A stretch of 64,000 nucleotides of DNA from Olleya marilimosa CAM030 (GCF_000518485.1 NZ_JADR01000002.1:358586-422585); one strand, 5' to 3'. Counted from the stretch's first letter, positions 8,880 through 19,472 are shown. A program made the numbers and translations. The notes: generated by a model not told the origin, from the letters alone.

Positions 8880-11800
8880 CTTTATTTTTTTTGCTTAGTT
8901 TTTTAAATAGATTTTTTAGTTTAACAATCTGCTCAGTATTCTTTTTAGTTTGTTGTCCAGCAGATTCACTATTTCTAATAAATTCTTCAGATAAAGGCTC
9001 AAGCGACTCATCTTTTATTAGACTTTTTCCTTCAGCCATTTTGGCGAAAATGTAATATAATCCTGGAATAATTAATACTCCGCCAATAGTCCCTATTAAC
9101 ATACCTCCTAATGATGAACTTCCTATGGTTTTATTAGCAATTGCTCCTGCACCTGTTGCTATTATTAAGGGAATTAATCCTGCAATAAAAGCAAAGGACG
9201 TCATTAAAATAGGTCTAAATCTAGCTTTGGAACCCTCAATTGCTGCTTCTAGAATTGTAGCGCCTTGTCTTTGTTTTTGCACTGCAAACTCCACAATTAA
9301 TACTGCGTTTTTACCAAGTAGTCCTACCAACATGATTACTCCAATTTGTGCATAAACATCATTAGCTAATCCCATTGCTTTTAATAGGACAAATGATCCA
9401 AAAACACCCACAGGAAGTGATAAAATAACCACTAATGGTAATAAAAAACTTTCGTATTGTGCAGCTAACACAAAGTAGACAAATACTAAAACTATAATAA
9501 ATATATAAGTCGATTCATTACCTCTACTGGCTTCATCATAGGATAAGCCTTCCCAAGCGATGTCATATCCATTGGGTAGCTCTTTTTTAGCTACTTCGTT
9601 TATCGCGTTTATGGCGTCACCACTTGTATATCCTGAAGCAGGTAACCCTCTTATTGACGCAGAATTGTAAAGGTTATATCGTGTAATTTCATTTGGTCCT
9701 AATTTTTTTTCAATAGACATAAAAGCGGAGTATGGTACCATATCTCCTTCTTCGTTTTTAACATAAAGCTTTTCTAGATCAGATGGTAGTCTTCTATATT
9801 CTGGTGCTGCTTGTGTGTATACTTTAAAGAATCTACCAAATCGAATAAAACCTTGCTCGTAAGTACTACCAATTAAAATATTTAAATTTTCCATTGCTTT
9901 ACTAATAGTTACTCCTTTTTGCATAGCAATTTTGTTGTTTATTTTTAACTCATATTGAGGGTAGTTTGCAGAAAAGAAGGTAAATAATCCAGTTAGCTCT
10001 TTACGTTTGGACAATGCAGCTATAAAGTCGTTATTAATCTTTTCAAAATGTTGATAATCTGTAGAGTTGGTTTTGTCTAGTAAGCGCATTGCAAATCCAC
10101 CAGAAGATCCAAAACCAGGTACTGCAGGAGGCTCAAAATACTCGATAACAGCTCCTAAATCTTTGGTTTCTTCTTCAAGTTCTTCCATTATCTCATGCAC
10201 AGAGAGGTGACGATCTGACCAAGGTTTTAAATTAATTAAACACGTACCAGCATTAGAGCCTCGACCTTCTGTCATAATCTCATAACCAGAAAGTGATGAC
10301 ACAGATTCTACACCTTCGGTTTCTTCACAAATTTTTTGAAGTTTTTTAGCAACTTCATTTGTACGTTCTAAAGTTGCTCCAGGAGGCGTTTGGATAATGG
10401 CATAAATCATTCCCTGATCCTCGTTAGGTATAAAACCAGCAGGTAATACTTTATTAGTAAAATATATTCCTGCACAAAATGCTGCTAATATCCCAAAGGT
10501 TATAATACGTCGCGCTACTATTTTGTTTAGTACTGCTACGTATTTTCCTGTAAGTTTTTCAAAACCATTATTAAACCAAAGTATAAATTTATCTACAATA
10601 GATTTTTTAGTTTTCCCATGGTTATTTTTAAGTAGCATTGCACATAAAACTGGTGTTAATGTTAATGCTACAATTGCTGAAATTACAATTGAACCAGCCA
10701 TAGTAATCGAAAATTGACGATAAAATACACCAACAGGACCTGTCATAAATGAAATAGGTATAAAAACCGAAACCATTACTAAGGTTATGGCTACAATTGC
10801 TCCTCCAATTTCGCCTAATACTTCATAAGATGCTTTGTATGGTGTGAGTTGGTCTTCTTCCATTTTAACATGGACTGCTTCCACAACAACAATAGCATTG
10901 TCTACTACAATACCAATTGCTAATACTAATGCAAAAAGAGTAATTAAGTTAATTGACAACCCAAATAATTGCATTACAAAAAAGGCACCAATTAAGGATA
11001 CAGGTACTGCAATGATTGGTATTAGTGTAGAGCGCCAATCTCCTAAAAATAAAAAGACAACAATGGCTACTAAAATAAAGGCATCTCTAAGGGTATGTAA
11101 AACCTGCTCTATAGACGCGTCTAAAAAGTTAGACACATCATAACTAATTTGGAAATTTACATCAGGTGGTAAATCTACTTCTAGCTCTGCTAATTTGGCT
11201 TTTACCTCTTTAATAACATCACTACCATTACTACCAAACGTTTGTTTTAGGACTATTGAGGCGGATGGTTTACCATCTAAATTAGAATAAATGTCAAAAA
11301 ACTCACTACCTAAATTCACATCAGCAATATCTTTAAGTTGAATGGTTTCACCTTCTTTATTTGCTCGAACAATGATATTTTTATATTGATCAGGTTCGTT
11401 ATATCTATTTTGATAGGTTAGTACATATTCTAAAGATTGTGCAGTTTTACCAGAGCTTCTACCTAAACGACCAGGTCTAGCTAAAATGCTTTGCTCTTCC
11501 ATTGCTTCTAAAACTTCTTCTGCAGAAATATTATAGGCACGCATACGATCTGGTTTTAACCAAACACGCATTGCGTATTTTCTGCTTCCTAAAATTTGTG
11601 CACTTGCAATCCCTTTAATGCGCTGTATTTCTGGGATTATTTTGGTATATGCATAGTTGTATAAAAACTTTTCGTCGTTGTGCTTATCTGTACTAGATAG
11701 GTTAACGTACATTAACATACTAGGTTGTACAGGTGTTATAATTACACCTTCACGTTGCACTAACTCTGGTAATAATGGCATGACCTGATCCACACGTGTT

Positions 11801-12123
11801 TTAACCCTAACAACAGCTTCGTTAGGATCTGTTCCTGGTTCAAAAATCACACGTACTGTAGCTTCACCAGCACTTGTTGCATCTGATGCTATATAACGCA
11901 TGTCTTGCACACCATTTATGGCTGTTTCTAGCGGAATTAAGGTAGAGTTTACTAATACCTCTGAACTAGAACCAGGATAGGCTATAAAAATATTTACTGT
12001 TGTTGGTGCTATTTGAGGGAATTGAGATATAGGGAGTTGCTTGATAGCTAATCCACCTATAAATAAGATGATAACCGAAATGACAATAGCCAAAACGGGT
12101 CTTTTTATAAATTGTTTAAACAT
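8872..12123 (-). CDS. RND efflux permease (HAE1/AcrB family)
   Basis: A 1083-residue inner-membrane drug/proton antiporter with 12 expected membrane helices and two large periplasmic loops. The N-terminus (RPVLAIVISVIILFIGG) and the HAE1 loop motifs (QFPQIAPTTVNI, YPGSSSEVLVNS) are typical. In TM4 the proton-relay pair reads D408-N409 (VVDNAIVVVE), whereas AcrB has Asp-Asp; the Lys that completes the relay is present at 938 (LLGKNAVLIVEFA). I recall the D-N version from other Bacteroidota pumps, so it is likely a subfamily trait and not decay. The C-terminus has a charged, Lys-rich tail. It lies 25 bases after the adaptor gene. Confidence 0.94.
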   Translation of the reverse strand: MFKQFIKRPVLAIVISVIILFIGGLAIKQLPISQFPQIAPTTVNIFIAYPGSSSEVLVNSTLIPLETAINGVQDMRYIASDATSAGEATVRVIFEPGTDPNEAVVRVKTRVDQVMPLLPELVQREGVIITPVQPSMLMYVNLSSTDKHNDEKFLYNYAYTKIIPEIQRIKGIASAQILGSRKYAMRVWLKPDRMRAYNISAEEVLEAMEEQSILARPGRLGRSSGKTAQSLEYVLTYQNRYNEPDQYKNIIVRANKEGETIQLKDIADVNLGSEFFDIYSNLDGKPSASIVLKQTFGSNGSDVIKEVKAKLAELEVDLPPDVNFQISYDVSNFLDASIEQVLHTLRDAFILVAIVVFLFLGDWRSTLIPIIAVPVSLIGAFFVMQLFGLSINLITLFALVLAIGIVVDNAIVVVEAVHVKMEEDQLTPYKASYEVLGEIGGAIVAITLVMVSVFIPISFMTGPVGVFYRQFSITMAGSIVISAIVALTLTPVLCAMLLKNNHGKTKKSIVDKFILWFNNGFEKLTGKYVAVLNKIVARRIITFGILAAFCAGIYFTNKVLPAGFIPNEDQGMIYAIIQTPPGATLERTNEVAKKLQKICEETEGVESVSSLSGYEIMTEGRGSNAGTCLINLKPWSDRHLSVHEIMEELEEETKDLGAVIEYFEPPAVPGFGSSGGFAMRLLDKTNSTDYQHFEKINNDFIAALSKRKELTGLFTFFSANYPQYELKINNKIAMQKGVTISKAMENLNILIGSTYEQGFIRFGRFFKVYTQAAPEYRRLPSDLEKLYVKNEEGDMVPYSAFMSIEKKLGPNEITRYNLYNSASIRGLPASGYTSGDAINAINEVAKKELPNGYDIAWEGLSYDEASRGNESTYIFIIVLVFVYFVLAAQYESFLLPLVVILSLPVGVFGSFVLLKAMGLANDVYAQIGVIMLVGLLGKNAVLIVEFAVQKQRQGATILEAAIEGSKARFRPILMTSFAFIAGLIPLIIATGAGAIANKTIGSSSLGGMLIGTIGGVLIIPGLYYIFAKMAEGKSLIKDESLEPLSEEFIRNSESAGQQTKKNTEQIVKLKNLFKKLSKKNKDE

Positions 12124-12148
12124 GTCTTTTGAAGATTAAATTCTAAAA

Positions 12149-13231
12149 TTATTCAGCGTATAAGTCTAACTCAGACATTACTTTGGTTGGCTCTAAAAAC
12201 TTGGTTTCTATTTTTTGATTGTTTTTTACCATTTTTATACCTTCTAATAAAATAGTGTCGTTTTGAGAAAGCCCTTTGCTTATTATAAATAGATGTGGTA
12301 GCTCTGCTCCAATTGTAATTTCTTTTTGTTTTACTACATTATTTTTATCTATTACAAAAACATAGGTTTTATCTAACACTTCAAAAGTGGCTTTTTGTGG
12401 TATAATTATGACATCTTTAAAAGGGATAGACATTAATACACTACCAGTTTCGCCATGTCTTAAAATACCATCAGGATTAGGAAACGTGGCTCTAAAAGCA
12501 ATATTTCCGGTTTCGCTATTAAACTCTCCTTCTATAGTTTCAACAATGCCTTTTTGGTTAAATTGTTTGTTATTAGCCATTAGTAAGCCAACTTCTTTTT
12601 TAACGTCTTTGTCTGTGCTTGTTATATAATCTAGGTATTCTGCTTCTGGTACGTTAAAATACACCCACATTTTACTATTGTCAGACAATGTGGTTAGTAA
12701 CTCTCCTTCGTCCAAAAGACTTCCTTCTCTTGCTTCTAAATGGTCCATGATACCATCAAAAGGTGCGGTTATTTTAGTAAAACCTAAATGAGTTTGTGCT
12801 AAAGCAACTTCAGCATTTGCTTTATCTAAATTGGCATTTGCCATAGCTAATTCATTTTGAGAAACGACATTGCCTTCTGCTAATAGTTTAGTGTTTTGTA
12901 ATTCAATTTGTGCAGCATTAGATTCGGCTTTAGCCTTTTGTAATTCAGCTTGATAAATATTTGGCATTATCTGGAACATAGGTTGTCCCTTTTTAACGTG
13001 TTGACCTTCGTCTACAAATATACTTTTGAGATAACCTTTCTCTAAAGCTCTTAATTCTATATGTCTTATGGAGTGAATTTGACTAACATAGTCCTTAATT
13101 ATAGTGGTGTCTTTTTTGATAGGATTTGTAACAAGAAAAGCAACATGTTCTTTCTTTTCTTCTTTTTTAGTTTCGCAACTTGTATGAAATAGACATGCGA
13201 ATAAACCCATGAAAATGAAGATTTTTTTCAT
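12149..13231 (-). CDS. RND efflux periplasmic adaptor (membrane fusion protein)
   Basis: A 360-residue adaptor linking the RND permease to the outer-membrane channel. It has a lipoprotein signal with FHTSC (Cys19). The biotinyl-lipoyl half-motifs (FVDEGQHVKKGQPMFQI and APFDGIMDHLEAREGSLLDEG) flank an alpha-helical hairpin (about residues 95-150), followed by a beta-barrel domain (ETGNIAFRATFPNPDGILRHG). It is the first gene of the three-gene pump operon. Drug specificity is unknown; no regulator gene is adjacent. The 148 bases upstream contain only a short hairpin belonging to the next gene. Confidence 0.93.
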   Translation of the reverse strand: MKKIFIFMGLFACLFHTSCETKKEEKKEHVAFLVTNPIKKDTTIIKDYVSQIHSIRHIELRALEKGYLKSIFVDEGQHVKKGQPMFQIMPNIYQAELQKAKAESNAAQIELQNTKLLAEGNVVSQNELAMANANLDKANAEVALAQTHLGFTKITAPFDGIMDHLEAREGSLLDEGELLTTLSDNSKMWVYFNVPEAEYLDYITSTDKDVKKEVGLLMANNKQFNQKGIVETIEGEFNSETGNIAFRATFPNPDGILRHGETGSVLMSIPFKDVIIIPQKATFEVLDKTYVFVIDKNNVVKQKEITIGAELPHLFIISKGLSQNDTILLEGIKMVKNNQKIETKFLEPTKVMSELDLYAE

Positions 13232-13341
13232 AATTTTTTATTTAAAATAAATTGGTAAAATAAAATAAGATTGTAGCAAGTCATTGCCAATAAGGCATAT
13301 GATTGGCTGTTTGTGTTATGTTAAAATGTTTTGTAAGTAAT

Positions 13342-13362
13342 AAACCAATTGCAAATTGGTTT
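13342..13362 (-). other. Hairpin behind the small secreted protein gene
   Basis: Perfect 9-base arms (AAACCAATT and AATTGGTTT) around a 3-base loop, starting 17 bases after the stop codon at 13379 on the minus strand. The T-run is weak, so it may be an imperfect terminator, an mRNA 3' stabiliser or an operator before the pump operon. Confidence 0.5.
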
Positions 13363-13378
13363 TAAAAAAGAGAGAAAA

Positions 13379-13801
13379 TCAGATTATAAAAACCTCTAAT
13401 CTAATGTGAAGTTTTGTCGAAGGTTGACAAAAAGTTTGTTTGTAATGGTTAGCCTCTGCTTGAAGTTGAGAGGATAAATCGCTTAATAATTGAGCGTTTA
13501 AAAATGCAGCTATATAACTACCAAAAGAATTTATAGTGGTATTTGTTACCGATTCTTCATTTTCTGCTTCTTCACTTTCTGTATAATCAAAAATTAATTG
13601 GTTGTCTTGATTATTGAAAATTGAAAAGTGAGCGGATTGACTTGAAATGTCATCTATTGAAACTGGGTTTGTTGTTTCAGATTTAGATGTACTAATTAAA
13701 GTGAAATTATTATCTAATGTACTATTTGCAAATACGTTTATTACTCCTGAGAATAACAAGAGTATTATTAGCGTCAAATATTTAGAGATAATTTGTTTCA
13801 T
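13379..13801 (-). CDS. Small secreted protein of unknown function
   Basis: A 140-residue protein with an N-terminal signal peptide (about residues 1-25, ending in VFANS). The mature part is Ser/Asn-rich, then acidic (YTESEEAENEES). The C-terminal 60 residues are probably helical and end in the hydrophobic KLHIRLEVFII, which suggests a conserved strand or membrane-proximal tail. I do not recognise a named domain. It lies 148 bases upstream of the RND pump operon on the same strand, so co-regulation is possible but not shown. Confidence 0.65.
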   Translation of the reverse strand: MKQIISKYLTLIILLLFSGVINVFANSTLDNNFTLISTSKSETTNPVSIDDISSQSAHFSIFNNQDNQLIFDYTESEEAENEESVTNTTINSFGSYIAAFLNAQLLSDLSSQLQAEANHYKQTFCQPSTKLHIRLEVFII

Positions 13802-13892
13802 TTTATGGATGCAAAATTATATCAATTGACTAATATCACCAAAATAAAGATTGTTTTTTATGTGTTATTTAAGACTAGAAATATAATATACA

Positions 13893-13926
13893 AAAAACCT
13901 GTAGGATATTGTACCTACAGGTTTTT
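13893..13926 (-). terminator. Terminator of the prolyl oligopeptidase gene
   Basis: Perfect 13-base arms (AAAAACCTGTAGG and CCTACAGGTTTTT) around an 8-base loop. It lies 21 bases past the stop codon on the minus strand, with A/T tails on both sides. Confidence 0.93.
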
Positions 13927-13947
13927 AATACGTTGTATGTGTTTGTT

Positions 13948-16113
13948 TTAATCTTTAAAGTTTTCGATTTCTGTTGGTAATACTTCAAAACCCATATTGT
14001 ATAGTGTAAATCCATAAATATCAGCATATTGCTCTATGGTTTTACTAACGGGAGTTCCTGCTCCATGTCCTGCATCAGTTTCTATTCTGATTAAAACAGG
14101 ATTGTTTCCGGTTTGTTTAGCTTGTAATTCTGCAGCAAATTTAAAACTGTGTGCAGGTACAACTCTGTCGTCATGGTCACCTGTTGTAACCATCGTAGCT
14201 GGATATTGTATGCCTTCTTTTACATTATGTACAGGAGAGTAGCCTAGTAAATAATCAAACATTTCTTTATTATCTTCTGCAGTACCATAGTCATATGCCC
14301 AACCTGCTCCAGCTGTAAACGTGTGGTAACGTAACATGTCTAAAACACCAACCGCAGGTAAAGCTACCTTCATTAAATCTGGACGTTGGGTCATTGTTGC
14401 TCCAACTAGAAGACCTCCATTAGAGCCACCTCTAATAGCTAAAAAGTCTGATGAGGTGTATTTTTGATTAATAAGGTACTCTGCAGCAGCAATAAAATCG
14501 TCAAACACATTTTGTTTTTTAAGTTGTGTTCCTGCATCGTGCCATGCTTTTCCGTATTCACCTCCACCACGAAGATTAGGTACAGCATATATACCACCTT
14601 GTTCCATCCATACAGCATTAGCAATGCTAAAACTAGGTGTTAAACTTACATTAAAACCACCATAACCATATAGGATTGTTGGGTTTTTACCATCAAGCGT
14701 TAATCCTTTTTTATGTGTAATAATCATTGGTACTTTTGTACCATCTTTTGAGTTATAAAAGACTTGTTTGCTTTCGTAATTTTCAGGATTAAAATCAATA
14801 TTAGGTTTACGGAATAGCTCTGAAGTACCGTTTTCAATATCATATTTATAGATACTACCAGGAGTTACATAGTTTGTAAATGAATAGTATAATTCTTTTT
14901 CTTCCTTTTTAGCACCAAATCCACTAGCACTTCCTACACCAGGAAGTTTTACTTCTCTTACTAATTTACCATCGTAGTCGTACTGCATTACTTTAGATAC
15001 TGCATCTACCATATATTCAGTAAAAAAGTATCCACCAGCTGTTGAAGGACTTAATACATTTTTAGTTTCAGGTATAAAATCCACCCAGTTTTCTGGTGTC
15101 GGATTTGAAGCATCAACAGTAACTATTTTTTTGTTTGGAGCGTTTAGATTTGTAACTAAAAATAATTTTGATCCTTGGTTTTCTATTAAATAAGTGTCAC
15201 TATCTGTATTACCAATGATTTCTACTAATTTAGAGTTTGGTTGTGTTAAATCTTTAATATATAATTTGTTTCCAGAGGTTGAAACACGAGGTGATATTAA
15301 TAGGTAACGATCGTCCTCTGTTACGCTTCCGTAGATATATCTGTGTTTTTGCGAAGGTGTACCTCCAAAAATTAATTGATCCTCTTTTTGAGATGTTCCT
15401 AATTTATGGTAGTATACTTTATGTTGATCTGTTTTTGCAGATAACTCGCTACCTTTTGGTTTGTCATAGCTTGAGTAATAAAAGCCTTCATTTTTGTACC
15501 AAGACATACCGCTAAATTTTATGTCTACTAAGGTGTCTTCAACTATTTTTTTAGACTCAGTATCCATTACTAATATTTTTCGCCAATCGCTTCCTCCTTC
15601 AGAAATAGCGTATGCTAAAGTCTTTCCATCTTTAGAAAAACTTGTTCCTCCAAGAGATATGGTACCATCTTCTTTAAACGTATTGGGATCTAAAAATACA
15701 GTAGCTGTGTTTGGATCTTCACCAGTTTTATAGCGATATATTACGTATTGGTTTTGTAAGCCATCATTTTTATAAAAATAGGTATAGTCACCTTCTACAA
15801 AAGGTGCTCCAATTTTCTCGTAATTCCATAATTTTTCTAGACGTTGCTTTAGTTTTTCTCTGTAAGGAATATTATCTAAATAGCCATATGTAACTTTGTT
15901 TTCTGCTTTTACCCATGCTTCTGTTTCTGGACTTCTATCGTCTTCTAACCAACGGTAAGGGTCTTTAACATTTGTGCCAAAATAGTTAGTAACAGTATCA
16001 ACCTTGGTTGTTGTTGGATACTCAACAACAATACTTTTTTCTTTTTTTTCTGCTTCTTTTTTACAGGACATAATAGTTATTACGGTTAAAATACCAATAG
16101 CTAGTTTTTTCAT
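13948..16113 (-). CDS. Prolyl oligopeptidase, family S9A, lipoprotein
   Basis: A 721-residue serine peptidase that should cut short peptides after proline. The signal ends in TIMSC (Cys17), so it is a lipoprotein, probably periplasmic. The N-terminal seven-bladed propeller (about 70-440) includes [14 protein letters not shown] at its entry. The C-terminal hydrolase domain has [14 protein letters not shown], the nucleophile elbow GGSNGG with Ser564, the Asp in [11 protein letters not shown] and the His in DAGHGAG. Length is normal for the family. It is flanked by strong terminators on both sides, so it is a single-gene unit. Confidence 0.95.
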   Translation of the reverse strand: MKKLAIGILTVITIMSCKKEAEKKEKSIVVEYPTTTKVDTVTNYFGTNVKDPYRWLEDDRSPETEAWVKAENKVTYGYLDNIPYREKLKQRLEKLWNYEKIGAPFVEGDYTYFYKNDGLQNQYVIYRYKTGEDPNTATVFLDPNTFKEDGTISLGGTSFSKDGKTLAYAISEGGSDWRKILVMDTESKKIVEDTLVDIKFSGMSWYKNEGFYYSSYDKPKGSELSAKTDQHKVYYHKLGTSQKEDQLIFGGTPSQKHRYIYGSVTEDDRYLLISPRVSTSGNKLYIKDLTQPNSKLVEIIGNTDSDTYLIENQGSKLFLVTNLNAPNKKIVTVDASNPTPENWVDFIPETKNVLSPSTAGGYFFTEYMVDAVSKVMQYDYDGKLVREVKLPGVGSASGFGAKKEEKELYYSFTNYVTPGSIYKYDIENGTSELFRKPNIDFNPENYESKQVFYNSKDGTKVPMIITHKKGLTLDGKNPTILYGYGGFNVSLTPSFSIANAVWMEQGGIYAVPNLRGGGEYGKAWHDAGTQLKKQNVFDDFIAAAEYLINQKYTSSDFLAIRGGSNGGLLVGATMTQRPDLMKVALPAVGVLDMLRYHTFTAGAGWAYDYGTAEDNKEMFDYLLGYSPVHNVKEGIQYPATMVTTGDHDDRVVPAHSFKFAAELQAKQTGNNPVLIRIETDAGHGAGTPVSKTIEQYADIYGFTLYNMGFEVLPTEIENFKD

Positions 16114-16152
16114 GTTGAAGGGATGGTTTAATTGTGTGAATAAAATTAATTA

Positions 16153-16187
16153 AAAAAGCACATGTAAACTACTAACATGTGCTTTTT
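16153..16187 (-). terminator. Terminator of the FG-GAP/UnbV gene
   Basis: Perfect 13-base arms (AAAAAGCACATGT and ACATGTGCTTTTT) around a 9-base loop, ten bases past the stop codon at 16197 on the minus strand. Confidence 0.93.
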
Positions 16188-16196
16188 AAGATTTTT

Positions 16197-18284
16197 TTAA
16201 TTCTTTATAAATTTTTGAGCTTTAATATTTCCGTTACTAATAATTTTTAAAATATAGTTTCCTGATTGAATATTTGAAACATCTAAAACGTTAGCATTTA
16301 ATATTCCTTTTAATACTTGTCTTCCATTCATGTCAAAAACAGAATACTCTGTGTTTTTTAAAAGATGATTTTCATAATTTAAATTTAAACTGTGAGTCGT
16401 TGGGTTAGGGTAAAGAATAAGATCTGATAATAAAAACTCGTCAAGACTTAATTGATTTTGACCCTCAATTATATTTAATGTTTGATTGATTGTTGGGTTT
16501 AAAATTACATCTACTATGCCTGAAGGCCACTCCACTGTTAAGCTTGTAATAGTGGTTGCTGTGCCTAATCCAAAATGTGTGTTTAGCGTGTTCATGTATC
16601 TAAATCCGTCACCACTTCTAACATCTCTAATTTGGCTGCCAAGAGCAGTCTCTATTGTTATTCTAGCTCCAATTCCATTTATATTACTAACGTTGCCAAC
16701 GGTATTTAATGTAATCCAGTTATTTGTGGTGGTGTCATTCATATAAATTGAACCAGCACTACTAAAGGCATCAATAAATCCATCTGTGTTTAGGTCTCCA
16801 AAAGATCCTGCTGAAGGTAATATGCTTGTGTAAAGATTAAAAGTCATGTCACCATTACCAATTAATATATTGCCATTTGAAGCTAAGTCCAAAATACCAT
16901 CATTATCAAAATCGTAAGTTACGTTCTCAATACCAGTATCTGTCATATCTAACACTCCTGAGCCAGCAGTGACATCTGTAAACGTTACTATTCCCGTTGT
17001 TGCGTCTAAATCATTTCTCATTAATTTATGAGAACCAGAACTTGCGCCAACAAATACATCCATATCACCATCGTTATCAAAATCTCCCCATGATGAAGAC
17101 CACGTTTGCATTGGATCTGATAATCCAATTTGAGAGGCTACCTCTGTATAATTGACTACTAATGTATTTGAAGCATCGTAATAAGAGTCATTTCTATACA
17201 TTTGATTTAGTCTTCTAGCTTCTTCACCACCACATTTGGCGATAAACAAATCAGAATCTCCATCGTTATCATAATCAACGAAAATTGATCCATAATGTCC
17301 ACCCGAAGAGTAATCTCCTAAATTAAATGGAGCAGTTCCAACTGTAGATTGATAGTATTGTAAATTACCATTGCCATCGTTAATATAATACACAGTAGGT
17401 TCTACATCGTGGCAAACAAATGCGTCTAAATGACCATCCATATTTAGATCTGCAAAGTTTGATCGTTGAGAGAATACATATTCTGAACCAGAAATTTCAG
17501 TAAATCCTGTTCCAGTATCGTTTGCTTTCATAAAGGTTACACCTTGTCCAGCTCCATATAATAAATCCGTATAACCATTGGCATCAAAATCTGCAGCTGC
17601 AAGACTCCAGTTTGGTGTAAAATCAGCAGAAGTGGTTGCAATATTGACAGTATTAAAACCACCTGTCGCTAATTGATAATTAATATTAATATTTGTAGCT
17701 GTAACAGCAACAACATCATCTAGAAAATCACCATTCATATCAACAACAGCACGATTTGTCCCAGTTGTAGGTAAAGTTTGTTGAGTAAATGTTACAGGAG
17801 CTGGAGGAGGAGGAAGGACTACAGCACCTTCAGTCAATTGCCAATCAAATCCAGAGTCATTCCATTTATCGTCAAAAGCAATATAATATGTTGTGCCAGC
17901 AATTACGTTAAATTCTGCAATAGACAAAAAATTTGTTCCAGAATCGTCATCTCCTGCAACACATGTTAAGTTACCACAGGTTCCTGAATATATATGTAAT
18001 CGAGTGTCTTTTCCTGAATTTTGAGTTAAATCCGTACTAATGGTAACAGTGTAATCGTTGGTTGGTATATACCTGTACCATTCTCCATTTGTTGCTCCAG
18101 TTCCATTTGCTGCGCAAATAGGAGTAGGTATTTCTGTTCCATCAATAATTCCGTTAATGGTAAAAACACCTGGACCGACTATGGCAGTGTCTGTGTTTGC
18201 ATCCAAACAGCTATTACTGTTGGTTTGTGCTTTAATTAAAAAAGTAATTAAGCAAATTAAAATAGTAAGTAGTGGTTTTTTCAT
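16197..18284 (-). CDS. FG-GAP/VCBS repeat protein with ASPIC/UnbV domain and T9SS type A sorting domain
   Basis: A 695-residue secreted protein. The signal peptide ends at about residue 19 (LIKAQ). Then comes a beta-rich domain (about 25-150), a series of FG-GAP/VCBS repeats with Ca-binding DxNxDGxxD motifs (DFDNDGDMDVF, DYDNDGDSDLF, DMNGDFLDDV), an ASPIC/UnbV domain (GIGARITIETALGSQIRDV) and a C-terminal YPNPT-type sorting domain ending in KAQKFIKN. The last directs export by the type IX system and attachment to the surface. A propeller-like adhesion or binding role is inferred. It starts 14 bases after the diheme lipoprotein gene, so the two probably form an operon. Confidence 0.92.
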   Translation of the reverse strand: MKKPLLTILICLITFLIKAQTNSNSCLDANTDTAIVGPGVFTINGIIDGTEIPTPICAANGTGATNGEWYRYIPTNDYTVTISTDLTQNSGKDTRLHIYSGTCGNLTCVAGDDDSGTNFLSIAEFNVIAGTTYYIAFDDKWNDSGFDWQLTEGAVVLPPPPAPVTFTQQTLPTTGTNRAVVDMNGDFLDDVVAVTATNININYQLATGGFNTVNIATTSADFTPNWSLAAADFDANGYTDLLYGAGQGVTFMKANDTGTGFTEISGSEYVFSQRSNFADLNMDGHLDAFVCHDVEPTVYYINDGNGNLQYYQSTVGTAPFNLGDYSSGGHYGSIFVDYDNDGDSDLFIAKCGGEEARRLNQMYRNDSYYDASNTLVVNYTEVASQIGLSDPMQTWSSSWGDFDNDGDMDVFVGASSGSHKLMRNDLDATTGIVTFTDVTAGSGVLDMTDTGIENVTYDFDNDGILDLASNGNILIGNGDMTFNLYTSILPSAGSFGDLNTDGFIDAFSSAGSIYMNDTTTNNWITLNTVGNVSNINGIGARITIETALGSQIRDVRSGDGFRYMNTLNTHFGLGTATTITSLTVEWPSGIVDVILNPTINQTLNIIEGQNQLSLDEFLLSDLILYPNPTTHSLNLNYENHLLKNTEYSVFDMNGRQVLKGILNANVLDVSNIQSGNYILKIISNGNIKAQKFIKN

Positions 18285-18298
18285 GGTTGGCTATTGGT

Positions 18299-19390
18299 TT
18301 ATTCGCAGTTTTGTGTTAGTGAAGTGATCCATTGTTCTAAAAGAATAACACCTTCTTGGTGTATGAGTGTTCTGCCTAATAATGGCATTCTATATTCTTC
18401 TTGTGTATTATTTAATCTAAAATGAATTAATGAGCGTGCTATGTTATTTGGTTCTACAATTTTAGAGTAAGGTGCTATTGGTGTATCTGGATCAACACAA
18501 ACACCTAAACTAACCTCACCTTGATAATCTCCAAATGCAAATCTAACAGGTCTGTAGTCACAATGTCTATCTTGACTGTGGCAGTGCGCACAATTAATGT
18601 CTAAGTAACCTCTAATTCTGTCGTTAAGTGTTGAGGTAGGATCTTGCCAATTAGAAACCGTATTAATAGTGTTGGGTAAGTTGTCCTCTAAATAACCAAT
18701 TTCTATCCATTTTTGTAATTGATTTTTAACACCATCAGCGTAAGCTAAATCTTTATTAAGGTTTTGGGGTTTTGGACCAATTGGGATGGAATTAATTTCA
18801 GACTTATGGCATGTAAAGCACTCTGCAGCAGAAGGAATCCTGTAAGTGGTGTTTCTTGTTACTCCGTTTTCAATAAAAGTAACATCCGTATAACTTCCGG
18901 ATAAATCAAAGTATGCTTCTGTTTGATTGTCATTCCAGATGTAATTTGCAAATTTCCAACCTTCGTTGGATTTATACATTAATCGTGTTTCAATAATCCT
19001 TGGTAGATTATTTGGTAAGGTATTTTGGTAGTAAAAGTTTTTTATAAAAACAGTGCCATCAGGAAAATTTAATATGGAATAATCATTAACATAAGTTGCC
19101 TTTTGGTTTTCTGGCATCCATATAAATCTTTTTTTGTGCGCGTAATCTGTAAATAACGAATTAATAGGCTGATATGGCAGAACGCCCAAAACAGGAGATA
19201 AGTCTTTAAGATTGCCTTCAAAAAAATGGTATTCTGATAAAGTGTTAAAAGGAGTTGCTTCTGGATTAAAAATAACAGGAGACGTTGCTGCACTTTGTTG
19301 TATTGGGACATACGTTTCTTCTGAGCTACAAGAAAATTGTAGCAAACCAGAAAAAATAATAACTAATAAGATTGCGTAGTTTTTGACCAT
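18299..19390 (-). CDS. Diheme c-type cytochrome-like lipoprotein (SO2930/HNE_0200 family)
   Basis: A 363-residue protein with lipobox QFSC (Cys21) and two c-heme sites, CFTCH at 191-195 and CAHCH at 267-271. The phrase IGPKPQNLNKD between them and the PLLGR segment near the end fit the SO2930/HNE_0200 family of uncharacterised diheme proteins. It should be lipid-anchored and need the cytochrome c maturation machinery. The downstream T9SS-exported UnbV protein is 14 bases away. Whether this pair carries out electron transfer or a surface oxidation is not known; the family function is not established. Confidence 0.85.
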   Translation of the reverse strand: MVKNYAILLVIIFSGLLQFSCSSEETYVPIQQSAATSPVIFNPEATPFNTLSEYHFFEGNLKDLSPVLGVLPYQPINSLFTDYAHKKRFIWMPENQKATYVNDYSILNFPDGTVFIKNFYYQNTLPNNLPRIIETRLMYKSNEGWKFANYIWNDNQTEAYFDLSGSYTDVTFIENGVTRNTTYRIPSAAECFTCHKSEINSIPIGPKPQNLNKDLAYADGVKNQLQKWIEIGYLEDNLPNTINTVSNWQDPTSTLNDRIRGYLDINCAHCHSQDRHCDYRPVRFAFGDYQGEVSLGVCVDPDTPIAPYSKIVEPNNIARSLIHFRLNNTQEEYRMPLLGRTLIHQEGVILLEQWITSLTQNCE

Positions 19391-19472
19391 ATAAAAATAT
19401 ATATGGTCACTAATATATAAATTAATTGCCCCAAAAATGGGATTAACTTAATGAATTTTAGCTTGTTATAAT

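Noticed and set aside
10898..10902. RND pump inactivated by loss of a relay Asp
   Set aside because: The rest of the protein is intact and full length, and I recall the D-N form in other Bacteroidota pumps.
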